From NCBI GenBank assembly GCA_020639295.1, contig JACKGY010000011.1, positions 113,933-177,932 of the forward strand: 64,000 bases of DNA, written 5' to 3'. This document shows, piece after piece, positions 52,376-60,987 of the stretch. The notes beneath the pieces are model-generated. The model made no database searches and was not told the DNA's origin. It worked only from the letters and a program-made list of their open reading frames with translations. Numbering within the stretch: position 1 is the first letter of the stretch; every line of letters starts with the position of its first letter. Source of the stretch: Planctomycetota bacterium (lineage in GTDB: Bacteria > Planctomycetota > GCA-002687715 > DRQF01). Both the position numbers and the translations under genes were made by a program.

Positions 52376-53572
52376 ATGTCTCCTCGAGGACGGCGCTGGC
52401 TGGCCGCGCTCACGCGGCCCCGCCGGCTGATGCAGATCGGCTTCCTGGTCCTCACCGGCTGGGCGGTCTTCCGGCTCGGCGCCAACGCCGAGCGCTGGTG
52501 TCCCTTCGGCGGTGTCGAGGCGCTCCACACCTACTTCGCCGAAGGCGACATGCCCTGCTCGCTGGGCACCTCCAACTTCTTCGCGCTCGGGGGCCTCCTG
52601 CTCCTGGTGCTGCTCGTTCGTCGGGCCTTCTGCAGTCACCTCTGTCCGATCGGCGCTGTTTCCGAGGGCGTCCGCGGTCTCGGCGCCGCCCTCGGCCTGC
52701 GCGTCCGCGAGGTCCCGCGCCGCCTCGATCGGGCGCTGTCCGTCCTCAAGTACGGCCTGCTGGCCTTCCTGCTCTGGCTGACCTATCGCGCCGACGAGCT
52801 GCTCTTCCGTGCCGCCGATCCCTGCTACGCCATGATCTCGCGCCATGGCGAGGACATCACCTTCTGGGCCTACGTCGTGCTCGGCGCCATCCTGCTCGGC
52901 GCGTTGTTCCTGAGCCTGCCGTTCTGCCGCTGGCTCTGCCCGCTCGCCGCGGTGATGAACCCGCTGGCCCGCTTCGGCCTGGTCAGGGTCCGACGCGAGG
53001 CCTCGAGCTGCACGGGCTGCGCCCGCTGCGACAACAGCTGCCCGATGGGGATCGCGATCGCCGGCGTCGAGGAGGTCCGCGACGCGAGCTGCACGGCCTG
53101 CCTCGATTGCGTCCGATCCTGTCCACGAAGCACGCGGGGCGCGCTCGCGGTCGGTCTGCCCGGCTCGACCCGGCGCTGGAGCGGCGCGGTGGTGCCGCTC
53201 GTCGTCCTGGTCGTCCTGGTCTCGGTGGTGGCCGCCGCGGAGGCCTTCCCGATCCCATCCTTCCTGCGCGAGCGGGGCGAGAAGCCGGAGCTGACCCGGA
53301 CGCTCGAACTCGAGGTCGAGGGCCTGAACTGCCGCGGCAGCGCCAACCAGCTGGTCTACTTCCTCGACCGTGACGACATCCTCGAGATCCCGGGCTATCT
53401 CGCCATCGAGGCCTGGCCGGCGCCGCCGGCGGGTCGTCTGCGTCTGACCTTCGATCCGGCGCTGACCGACGAGGAGGCGATCAAGGAGGCGATCGTCACC
53501 CCCTACTTCGACACCTTCGAGGCCTTCGAGCGCAGCTCGCCCTTCCGGGTCGTGGGTTACCGGCCCTGGTGA
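52376..53572 (+). CDS. Membrane polyferredoxin (NapH/CcoG-like) with C-terminal metal-domain-like region
   Basis: 398 aa from MSPRGRRWLAALT. Transmembrane segments at ~18-32, ~65-80, ~125-140, ~165-180 and ~265-280. The CX3CP motifs FCSHLCPIGAVSE and FCRWLCPLAAVMN are typical of NosR/NapH/CcoG-type redox membrane proteins. Two 4Fe-4S motifs follow: SCTGCARCDNSCPMGI and SCTACLDCVRSCPRST. The last ~100 residues (ELEVEGLNCRGSANQLVYFL, DEEAIKEAIVTPYFD) look like a heavy-metal-associated ferredoxin-like fold with one Cys. A role in electron transfer to a metal or thiol substrate across the membrane is likely; the specific partner is unknown. Confidence 0.85.
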   Translation: MSPRGRRWLAALTRPRRLMQIGFLVLTGWAVFRLGANAERWCPFGGVEALHTYFAEGDMPCSLGTSNFFALGGLLLLVLLVRRAFCSHLCPIGAVSEGVRGLGAALGLRVREVPRRLDRALSVLKYGLLAFLLWLTYRADELLFRAADPCYAMISRHGEDITFWAYVVLGAILLGALFLSLPFCRWLCPLAAVMNPLARFGLVRVRREASSCTGCARCDNSCPMGIAIAGVEEVRDASCTACLDCVRSCPRSTRGALAVGLPGSTRRWSGAVVPLVVLVVLVSVVAAAEAFPIPSFLRERGEKPELTRTLELEVEGLNCRGSANQLVYFLDRDDILEIPGYLAIEAWPAPPAGRLRLTFDPALTDEEAIKEAIVTPYFDTFEAFERSSPFRVVGYRPW

Positions 53573-53663
53573 GGCCTGGGCGGACCGGCCCGCCGTCCGT
53601 CGGTGCGAGATCGAGCGGAGGACGACGGCGGGGCGGGGAGGATGTCTCGTCCGTCGACGGCGG

Positions 53664-54209
53664 TCAGTCCCGGAGGACCTCGTACCGGAGCTCGACCATC
53701 CCGTTCTGGTAGGCCTTGACCTCCTCGAGGTGGAGGGCGCGTTTCACCCCGATCTGATCGAAGTAGGGCAGTCCGGCACCGATGACGATGGGGGCGATCG
53801 TCACGCAGATCTCGTCGACCAGGTCCGCCCGCAGGAATTCCCGCACCAGCTCGGCGCCGCCGCAGACCCAGATGTTGCGGTGGTGGGGCTCGAGTTCCTC
53901 GGCGACGAGCCGCCTGAGGTCACCGGAACGGAACCGGACGCTGGCGGGGCCTGGAGCGAGATCGCGCCGGGTCAGGACGTAGGTCGGCTTGTCGCCATAG
54001 GGCCAGCCGAGTTGCAGCGCCTGCTCGTAGGTCCGGGAGCCGATCACCCAGCAGCCGATCGACTCCAGAAAGCCGGTCGGATCCTCGGCCTCGACTCCGG
54101 CCTCGAAATGGTCCGAGGTGTCGAGCCACGAGACCCCGCCGTCCTCGTCGACGATGTAGCCGTCGAGGCTGGCCACCATGTGAACCGTCACCTTCGAAGC
54201 CGTCGTCAT
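53664..54209 (-). CDS. Dihydrofolate reductase family protein (RibD C-terminal-like)
   Basis: 181 aa. Pattern VTVHMVASLDGYIVDEDGG, CWVIGSRTYEQALQLGWP, PTYVLTRRDL, then NIWVCGGAELVREFLRADLV and ITIAPIVIGAGLPYF-like strands. These are hallmarks of the DHFR/RibD-like reductase superfamily used widely as NADPH-dependent reductases of unknown substrates. The gene stands alone, convergent with the polyferredoxin gene. Confidence 0.88.
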   Translation of the reverse strand: MTTASKVTVHMVASLDGYIVDEDGGVSWLDTSDHFEAGVEAEDPTGFLESIGCWVIGSRTYEQALQLGWPYGDKPTYVLTRRDLAPGPASVRFRSGDLRRLVAEELEPHHRNIWVCGGAELVREFLRADLVDEICVTIAPIVIGAGLPYFDQIGVKRALHLEEVKAYQNGMVELRYEVLRD

Positions 54210-54383
54210 CGTATACCGCCTTTCCCGACCGTCATCAGCACCGGTCCTCGTTCGGTCCGCCGGGGTCTTCCGCCGACCGCGGTCGCCGATGGTAGCAGAG
54301 GCTCCGGTCCCGCGATCCGGCGACCGCGAACGGCCCGTGCGTCTCCGGACTCGTCCGCGATCCGGGCGGCGGGGCCGTGGTGA

Positions 54384-56105
54384 TCATTCGGGCCGAGGCA
54401 CGCGCAGGACCCGGCCGCCCGGGACCTTCTCGTACTCCCGGCTGCGACCGCCGGGGAAACGGATCACGACGCGGTCGGCCTCGGTCGCGTCCCCGAGGCC
54501 GAAGACGGCGCGCAGGCAGCTCTGCGAGGCGAAGCTGCCCCCGGAGAGGATGACCCGGGTCTGGGTCGCGCCCTTGACCGTGACCTCGATGCGGGCCCCG
54601 ATCCAGGAGGGATAGGGACTCGGGGCGGCGGCGACGACCAGCCAGCGGTCGGTTCGGCCGCCGTCGTAACGGAGCACGACCGGTGACTCGTCGATGCGCG
54701 TGAGCACGAGGTCGGGGTCGAGGTCCCCGTCGAGGTCGCCCCAGGCCAGCGCGCGGTAGGAACCGGCGAGCAGGAAGTCCGCGCCGGCGGCGGCGGAGGC
54801 GTCCGTGAACTGGCCGCCGTCGTTGCGCAGGAGCTGATTCTGCTGGCGGTAGGTCTGTCCGCCGTCGAGGTCGACGACTTGGGGGTAGATGTGACCGTTG
54901 GCGATCAGGAGATCCTGATCGCCGTCCTGGTCGAAGTCGAGGGCGAGCGTGCCCCAGGACAGCGGGATGAAGGTCGCCCAGCCGACGCCGCTGCGTGACG
55001 AGACGTCCGAGAAGAAGAGACCGGGCTCGCCGCGGTAGAGCGTCGACGAGTCCTGCGCGAAGTGGGTGACGAAGATGTCGAGGACGCCGTCGCCGTCGAA
55101 GTCGGCGGTCTCGACCCCCATGCCGGCCTGCGCCGCCCCGTCGTTGCTGAACGCGGCGCCGCTGACGACGGCCACGTCCTCGAACCTGCCGCTGCCGTCG
55201 TTGCGATAGAGGTAGTTCGGATTGGAGTCGTTGGCGACGTAGAGGTCCAGGTCACCGTCGAGGTCGAAGTCGGCGGCGAGAACGCCGAGGCCGAAACCCA
55301 GGCCGAGGTCCTTCAGGCCCACCTTGTCGCTGACCTCCTCGAAGGTCCCGTCGCCACGATTGCGATAGAAGCGATCCTCGCCGCCCTCGAGGCCGAAGGG
55401 TCCCACCATGACCTGGGCCTGTCCGCGATAGAGCAAGCTGCGTTTCGCGCGCAGGACGTCGTCGACGTCGGCCACCACGTAGTTGCTCAGGTAGAGATCG
55501 AGGTCGCCGTCGCCGTCCGCGTCGAAAAACGCGGCGCCACCGCCCCAGCCGTCGTCGGCGACCCCGGCCGACTCCGCGATCTCCTCGAAGACCCCCTGGC
55601 CCAGATTCCTGAACAGCTGGTTGCGGCCGAAGCAGGCCACATAGAGGTCGAGGTCGCCATCGTCATCGATGTCGCCCGCGGCGACGGCGCAGCCCCAGGC
55701 GCCCTGGCCCGTGAGACCCGCCGCCTCGGCGCGCTCCTCGAAGGTCCCGTCGCCACGATTGCGGTAGAAGGCATAGGGCGCCTTGAGCGCGATCGCGCGC
55801 GCGTCACCATCGTCGCGCTCGTCGGTCAGGGCCCAGCCGTTCAGGACGAAGACGTCGTCGTGGCCGTCACCATCGAGGTCGACGAAGGCGGCGCCGCTGC
55901 CGGTGGACTCGAGGAGGTGATCCTTCTTCTTCGAGCCGCAATAGGTGACGCGATCGATGCCGATCTCCCGACCGACGGCGACGTAGCGTGGTGCCTCCGC
56001 CGTCGCCCGGGTTGGCGGGCGCTCCCGGTCGTCGGCCTTGCCGCAACCGCCGACCAGGACGGCCAGGGCGAGCATGAGGGCGACCGGGACCCGCCGGGTG
56101 GTCAT
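54384..56105 (-). CDS. CRTAC1/ASPIC-UnbV lipoprotein with VCBS repeats
   Basis: 573 aa from MTTRRVPVALML, overlapping the previous gene by ATGA. Lipobox LAVLVGGCGKADD. Several VCBS/FG-GAP blades with calcium loops (FVDLDGDGHDDVFVL, DIDDDGDLDLYVAC, FDADGDGDLDLYLSN, FDLDGDLDLYVAND, FDFDGDGVLDIFVTH-like) form a propeller. The C-terminal ASPIC/UnbV domain (~490-570; IGARIEVTVKGATQTR, FGLGDATEADRVVIRFPGG) completes the CRTAC1 arrangement. These proteins are surface-exposed and calcium-stabilised; their ligand is unknown. Translationally coupled to the His-tract protein. Confidence 0.92.
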   Translation of the reverse strand: MTTRRVPVALMLALAVLVGGCGKADDRERPPTRATAEAPRYVAVGREIGIDRVTYCGSKKKDHLLESTGSGAAFVDLDGDGHDDVFVLNGWALTDERDDGDARAIALKAPYAFYRNRGDGTFEERAEAAGLTGQGAWGCAVAAGDIDDDGDLDLYVACFGRNQLFRNLGQGVFEEIAESAGVADDGWGGGAAFFDADGDGDLDLYLSNYVVADVDDVLRAKRSLLYRGQAQVMVGPFGLEGGEDRFYRNRGDGTFEEVSDKVGLKDLGLGFGLGVLAADFDLDGDLDLYVANDSNPNYLYRNDGSGRFEDVAVVSGAAFSNDGAAQAGMGVETADFDGDGVLDIFVTHFAQDSSTLYRGEPGLFFSDVSSRSGVGWATFIPLSWGTLALDFDQDGDQDLLIANGHIYPQVVDLDGGQTYRQQNQLLRNDGGQFTDASAAAGADFLLAGSYRALAWGDLDGDLDPDLVLTRIDESPVVLRYDGGRTDRWLVVAAAPSPYPSWIGARIEVTVKGATQTRVILSGGSFASQSCLRAVFGLGDATEADRVVIRFPGGRSREYEKVPGGRVLRVPRPE

Positions 56106-56668
56106 TCGTCGATCAGGCCCTTCGCCAGGGCCATGAATTCGACCTGGATCGCGGTGATCTGCGCCGCGTCGCCGTTGCCGGCCGCGAGCTGGGCGCAACG
56201 CTTGGCCAGATCGAGCGCGCTGCGCTTGTGGACCTTCGACACTACCACGTAGCCGTTGTCATAGGCTTCCTCGGTGCCGGTATCCTGGGCGTGGTGATGG
56301 TGATGGTGACCTCCCTGGAGGAGTCGGTTGCGGATCGGCTCGATGATCGAGCCGCCCTCGGTGGCGAACTCCCCGATGTGTCGCGCCGCGCGCTGCAGCT
56401 CGTCGGTGCGGCCGTCCGCGTCGCCGGTCCTCGCCTTGCCCAGGGCGTCGATGACGAGGTCGCGCTCGGCGGTGAGGATCGCCATGATCACCGCCTTCTC
56501 GCTGCGCTTGTTGGCGAGGATCGAGTCCGCCAGGCTGCCGTAGACCTTCGCGAGTCCCTCGACCGCGGTATCCGCCGCGCGCGACGGCGCCGCGGGAGTG
56601 GCGGGTTCGGGACGCGAGACGAAGAAGGAGAGGGCACCCAGGGTCAGGCAGGCGAGGGCGAGCTTCAT
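56102..56668 (-). CDS. Exported helical protein with natural His6 tract
   Basis: 188 aa from MKLALACLTLGALSFFVS (signal peptide; the longer frame to 56815 is not needed). Mostly helical: GLAKVYGSLADSILANKRSE, LTAERDLVIDALGKA. The middle contains LLQGGHHHHHHAQDTGTEEA, a run of six His suitable for binding Ni, Co, Zn or Cu. It ends AQITAIQVEFMALAKGLIDE. Family not recognised. Coupled to the CRTAC1 lipoprotein downstream, so both probably act together in the periplasm or at the surface. Confidence 0.75.
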   Translation of the reverse strand: MKLALACLTLGALSFFVSRPEPATPAAPSRAADTAVEGLAKVYGSLADSILANKRSEKAVIMAILTAERDLVIDALGKARTGDADGRTDELQRAARHIGEFATEGGSIIEPIRNRLLQGGHHHHHHAQDTGTEEAYDNGYVVVSKVHKRSALDLAKRCAQLAAGNGDAAQITAIQVEFMALAKGLIDE

Positions 56669-57020
56669 CACGGCGACTCCAATCGATGACGTTGGCGAGA
56701 CGGCAACCCACTCGCGCCGATCAGGCGTCGTGGGCCGAAACGGAACCCGCCAGCGCTCGACCACCGAGCGCAGGGTGGCGATTTCCCGCGGTCTCGACCG
56801 GCTGCGGTTCACCACCTCGGCGGCGGGAACAACCCGGACTATACTCCGCCGCCAACGGCCCGGCGAGTGCCCTCCGCGGCCTACGACCCGTCCCCGACAG
56901 GGGACCTCGACCCGCCGCTCCGGGCCGCGGACTCCGCGAGGTCGCGGATCGCTCGACTGCTCGACGAGCGGGGCCGACGACCTGTTGGTCGATCGGGGGG
57001 CGTTCGCGCCGGCTCGTCCG
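56669..57020. other. Intergenic stretch between the His-tract gene and the M14-type peptidase gene
   Basis: 352 bp. It lies upstream of the His-tract gene and downstream of the peptidase stop, so it should contain the promoter of the former. No repeat, hairpin or supported ORF was noticed. Confidence 0.3.
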
Positions 57021-57941
57021 TCAGCGAAGCTCGGTAAGGAGATGGCGGAGGCCGCCGCGGACGGCGGCGATCTGGGCCTCGATGCAGATCTGCGGCGTGA
57101 CCTTGGGGCTGTCGGGGTAGACCTCGGTCGTGGTGACGAAGCGGGCTCTCGTGACCCCCATGCAGAGGCCGAGGGGGCCGGCGTCGTAGTTGATCACGCC
57201 CCATTGCTCGAGCGGCTCGCCGATGATCTTGCCGGCGACCGGCGGCGCGATGTGAGTGACCTTCTCGACCGAGTCGATGACGGCCTTCTGGAACGCGGGC
57301 ACCGGGCGGGCGCCGTCGCCGACGGCGTAGAAGCCGTCCGGGATGTCCCAGATCTCGTGCGGGACCGCGTCCCGGGCCGCCAGGGCCGGGCGGAACTCGG
57401 CGTTGTCGGAGTCGGTGGTCTCGTGCAGGTCGAAGTGGGCCAGGAAGTCGATCGCCGCGGCGTCGAGGTAGCCCATCACCGCCGCCGCCTCCTCCGAGGG
57501 GCTGTCGGGGCGGAAGGACCGGTTCGGGTCGACGGCACGGGGATTCCAGCGGTTGATGGTCTCGTAGCCCCAGGGGCTGAGGCAGGGCAGGACGAGGAAG
57601 TTGAAGACGGTGGCGAAGCGAGCGGCCTCGCCGCGGAGGAAGCCCAGAGCTCCCTGGACGCCGCTGGTCTCGTAGCCGTGGACGCCACCGGTGATCAGGA
57701 CCGTGGGCCGGCTCGCCGACCAGTCGCGCGAGCGGATCGCGAAGAGCGGGTAGCGCTCCGGGTCGCAGGAAAGGGCGCCGTAGCGCTCGACCTCGTGGTC
57801 GGCGCGGAGTCGGTCGATCCTGGCCAGGACCTCGTCGGCGTAGCTGCGCTTCACGGTCTGGGCCGCGAACCAGGCCGCCTTCTCGGCCTCGCCCCAGGGG
57901 ATGCCCGGTGTTCCGATGGGGTAGCTCGGCGTCGACGTCAT
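57021..57941 (-). CDS. M14-type metallocarboxypeptidase / aspartoacylase-like hydrolase
   Basis: 306 aa from MTSTPSYPIGTPG. Zinc ligands as HxxE in LITGGVHGYETSGVQGAL and His in FLAHFDLHETTDSDN. The C-terminal part has WGVINYDAGPLGLCMGVTRA and a candidate catalytic Glu in FVTTTEVYP. The fold belongs to the M14/succinylglutamate desuccinylase group. Soluble, no signal peptide. Substrate could be a peptide or N-acyl amino acid. It is divergent from the FucP-like gene across the 145-bp tandem repeats. Confidence 0.85.
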   Translation of the reverse strand: MTSTPSYPIGTPGIPWGEAEKAAWFAAQTVKRSYADEVLARIDRLRADHEVERYGALSCDPERYPLFAIRSRDWSASRPTVLITGGVHGYETSGVQGALGFLRGEAARFATVFNFLVLPCLSPWGYETINRWNPRAVDPNRSFRPDSPSEEAAAVMGYLDAAAIDFLAHFDLHETTDSDNAEFRPALAARDAVPHEIWDIPDGFYAVGDGARPVPAFQKAVIDSVEKVTHIAPPVAGKIIGEPLEQWGVINYDAGPLGLCMGVTRARFVTTTEVYPDSPKVTPQICIEAQIAAVRGGLRHLLTELR

Positions 57942-58030
57942 CACTCGCTCCTTGGCTGGTCGATGCCCAAGGTAACGGATCGCCGCCAATCCTGTCGGCG
58001 GAATTCCGGCCGGCCGGCGGCCGGCGGACC

Positions 58031-58440
58031 TGCCGGCTGGGCAGCCGGCGCTCCGAGGCGGCAGCCGCTGGCTGGCCTGGATGGCGCTGCCCCGACGCGG
58101 CCGAACGACGGAAGCGCAGCCGGCGCTGCGCGGTCCTGCCGGAGGGCCGCTGGCTGATCTGGTCTTCTCGGCCGATGCCGGCTGGGCAGCCGGCGCTGCG
58201 AGGCGGCAGGCGCTGGCTGGCCTAAATTGAGCTGCCCCGACGCGGCCGAACGACGGAAGCGCAGCAGGCGCTGCGCGGTCCTGCCGGAGGGCCGTTGGTT
58301 GGCCTGGTCTTCTCGGCCGATGCCGGCTGGGCAGCCGGCGCTCCGAGGCGGCAGGCGCTGGCTGGCCTGGATGGCGCTGCCCCGAAACGGCCGAACCACG
58401 GAAGCGCAGCCGGCGCTGCGCGGTCCTTCCGGCGCTCCGA
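58031..58440. repeat. 145-bp tandem repeat, about 2.8 units
   Basis: Units start at 58031, 58176 and 58321 (exact 145-bp period), each opening TGCCGGCTGGGCAGCCGGCG followed by GAGGCGGCAG. The third unit is cut short and followed by scrambled pieces of the same sequence to ~58485. It lies between two divergent genes, so it may affect their expression or reflect replication slippage. No protein reading frame is consistent across all units with a start and ribosome site. Confidence 0.85.
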
Positions 58441-58606
58441 GGCGGCAGGTGCTGCGCGGTCCTTCCCGGGCTCCGAGGCGGTGTTCCGGGGGGCCGCGGC
58501 ACTCGACCAAGGGCGGCGGGGGGGTGTATGCTCCCGGCAACGACGCCCGCCCGGGTCGAATCTCGTCGCTCGGCAGCGGTCGCGTCCAGCGCACCGGGAC
58601 GACCGC

Positions 58607-60031
58607 ATGAGCAGCCCATCGACGGGAGCCGGACCGAACTACAGCCGTCCGCTCGCCCTCCTGACCGTTCTCTTCTTCATGTGGGGTCTCCTGACCTCCA
58701 TGAACGACATCCTGATCCCCTACCTGAAGAAGGTCTTCGACCTCGACTACTGGCAGGCGATGCTGGTGCAGATGGCCTTCTTCGGGGCCTACTTCCTGGG
58801 CTCGTTGCTCTACTTCGCGATCTCGGTGGCGAAGGGTGATCCGATCGCCAGGATGGGCTACCAGAAGGGCATCGTCGGCGGGCTCTTGATCTCCGGCATC
58901 GGCGCCTTCCTGTTCCTGCCGGCGGCGCGCCTGGTGTCCTATCCCTTCTTCCTCTCCGCGCTCTTCATCCTCGGCCTCGGCTTCACCCTGCTGCAGATCT
59001 CGGCCAATCCCTTCGTCGCGATCCTCGGCCCGGAGCGCACCGCGAGCAGTCGTCTCAATCTCTCCCAGGGTTTCAACTCGCTCGGGACCGTCTTCGGACC
59101 GCTCATCGGCGGCTATCTCGTCTTCCGCTACTTCGCCCACGAGCCGGGGGAGGGCGCCGGCGCGGTGGAGATCCCCTATCTCAGCCTGGCCATCACCCTG
59201 ATCGTGCTCGCGATCCTCTTTTCGCGTGCCCGGCTGCCGCGGATCGGTCAGAGCGACCGGATCGAGGCCGGGATGACCGCGCTCCGCCATCCCCGGCTCC
59301 GCTGGGGCATCCTGGCGATCTTCATGTACGTGGGCGCCGAGGTCAGCATCGGCAGCTTCCTGGTCGGCTTCTTCGGTCGGCCGGAGATCGCCGGCTTCAG
59401 CGAGGCCCAGGCCAGCCCCTACGTCTCGATCTACTGGGGCGGGCTGATGATCGGCCGGTTCCTCGGCGCGATCTCGCTCAGCCACCTCGGTCGGCGCGCG
59501 AAGCTCGCCGCCACCTTCCTGATCCCGGCGATCGGCTTCCTGTTCCTGGCCTTCAACCTCTCGCGCAGCGAGGGCTTCGGCTACGGCGCGACCCTGCACC
59601 TGATGCTGCCCTACCTCGGCTTCCTGGCCCTGGTGGCGGCGATGTTCATCCTCGGCCGCTCGATTCCGGCGCGGACCACCTTCATCTTCGCGCTGGTCGC
59701 GGTGGTCCTGCTCCTGGCCGTGCTCGGCACCGACGGGCGGACCGCGATGTGGTGCGTCATCGCCATCGGACTGGTCAATTCGGTGATGTGGTCGAACGTC
59801 TTCACCCTGTCGATCGAGGGCCTCGGGCGTGACACCAGCCAGGCCTCGTCGCTGCTGGTCATGGCCATCGTCGGGGGCGCGGTCTTCCCCTTCACGCAGG
59901 GCCTGATCGCGGACCACTACGGCGTTCATGCCTCGTTCTGGGTGCCCCTTGGCGCCTATCTCTACATCAGCTGGTTCGCGCTCGAGGGTCATGCCCTGCG
60001 AGCGGCGGGCGAGGAGGTCGAAGCGTCATGA
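58607..60031 (+). CDS. FucP-like sugar:proton symporter (MFS)
   Basis: 474 aa. ATG at 58607 is chosen because upstream in-frame codons come from the tandem-repeat region. Twelve membrane segments are expected. Family signatures: FFMWGLLTSMNDILIPYLKK and YPFFLSALFILGLGFTLLQI, SANPFVAILGPERTASSRLN, QGFNSLGTVFGPLIGGYLVF. Members carry fucose, mannose, glucose, galactose or N-acetylglucosamine. Stop overlaps the ROK gene start (ATGA). With a GH92 alpha-mannosidase downstream, mannose is the most likely substrate. Confidence 0.9.
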   Translation: MSSPSTGAGPNYSRPLALLTVLFFMWGLLTSMNDILIPYLKKVFDLDYWQAMLVQMAFFGAYFLGSLLYFAISVAKGDPIARMGYQKGIVGGLLISGIGAFLFLPAARLVSYPFFLSALFILGLGFTLLQISANPFVAILGPERTASSRLNLSQGFNSLGTVFGPLIGGYLVFRYFAHEPGEGAGAVEIPYLSLAITLIVLAILFSRARLPRIGQSDRIEAGMTALRHPRLRWGILAIFMYVGAEVSIGSFLVGFFGRPEIAGFSEAQASPYVSIYWGGLMIGRFLGAISLSHLGRRAKLAATFLIPAIGFLFLAFNLSRSEGFGYGATLHLMLPYLGFLALVAAMFILGRSIPARTTFIFALVAVVLLLAVLGTDGRTAMWCVIAIGLVNSVMWSNVFTLSIEGLGRDTSQASSLLVMAIVGGAVFPFTQGLIADHYGVHASFWVPLGAYLYISWFALEGHALRAAGEEVEAS

Positions 60032-60987
60032 GAGAGGTCTGTCTCGGACTCGACATCGGCGGCACCAACTGCCGGCTCGGCATCGTCGATCGCGCCGGCG
60101 AGATCCTGCGCGAGGACTCGCTGCAGACCGGCAGCTTCGCCACTTTCCCCGATCTGGTCACGGGACTCGCCGCCGGCTGTCGCCGCCTGCTCGAGGCCGA
60201 AGCCCTCGACGCCCTGGCGATCGGCATCGGCGCCCCCAACGGCAACGCCCATCGCGGCACCATCGCCCACGCTCCGAACCTGCCCTGGAAGGGCGAGCTG
60301 CCGCTCGCCCGGGACCTCGGCGCGGCCCTCGGCGCCCCGGCCTGGCTGACCAACGACGCCAACGCCGCCGCCCTGGGCGAGATGCTCTATGGCGGCGGGC
60401 GCGGTCGTCGCGACCTCCTGGTCGTGACCCTGGGCACGGGCCTCGGCAGCGGCTTCATCGTCGATGGACGCCTGGTCTACGGCCACTCGAGCTTCGCCGG
60501 CGAACTCGGCCACGTCATCGTCGAGCCGGGCGGTCGCGCCTGTGGCTGCGGTCGCCAGGGTTGTCTGGAGCGCTACGTCTCGGTCACCGCCCTGGTCGCG
60601 ATCGCCCGCGAGCGGCTGGCCACCGATGCCGCGGCCTCGAGCCTGCGCGGGCTGCCGGACGAGAAGCTCACCGGGGCGGCGATCCACGATGCCGCCCGTT
60701 CCGGCGACGAGTTCGCGCTCGCCCTCTTCGACGAGATGGGCGCCCGACTCGGCCTCGCCCTCGCCAACGCGGCCGCGATCACGAGTCCGGAGAAGATCTT
60801 CCTCTACGGCGGTCTGGCGGGAGCGGGGGAGATCCTCCTCGGCCCGACCCGGGCCTCCTTCGAGCGCAACCTGCTCGCCAACTTCGCCGGGATCACGATC
60901 GAGGTCTCCGAGCTGCAGGGGCGGAACGGCGCCCTGCTCGGCGCCGCCGCCCTGGCCTTCCATGGACTGGATTCGAACGATGCTTGA
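60028..60987 (+). CDS. ROK-family sugar kinase
   Basis: 319 aa. ATP-binding LGLDIGGTNCRLGIVD at the N-terminus, GIGAPNGNAHRGTIAHAPNL, catalytic Asp in LTNDANAAALGEML, GTGLGSGFIVDG, and zinc-binding HVIVEPGGRACGCGRQGCLE with three Cys. Related enzymes phosphorylate glucose, fructose, mannose or N-acetylmannosamine. The operon order (transporter, kinase, alpha-mannosidase) suggests a hexokinase-like step for imported mannose. Start overlaps the transporter stop; its stop overlaps the next start by 8 nt. Confidence 0.92.
   Translation: MREVCLGLDIGGTNCRLGIVDRAGEILREDSLQTGSFATFPDLVTGLAAGCRRLLEAEALDALAIGIGAPNGNAHRGTIAHAPNLPWKGELPLARDLGAALGAPAWLTNDANAAALGEMLYGGGRGRRDLLVVTLGTGLGSGFIVDGRLVYGHSSFAGELGHVIVEPGGRACGCGRQGCLERYVSVTALVAIARERLATDAAASSLRGLPDEKLTGAAIHDAARSGDEFALALFDEMGARLGLALANAAAITSPEKIFLYGGLAGAGEILLGPTRASFERNLLANFAGITIEVSELQGRNGALLGAAALAFHGLDSNDA

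Noticed and set aside
58031..58440. CRISPR array
   Set aside because: The unit is 145 bp with no spacer/repeat alternation, and no cas genes are present.
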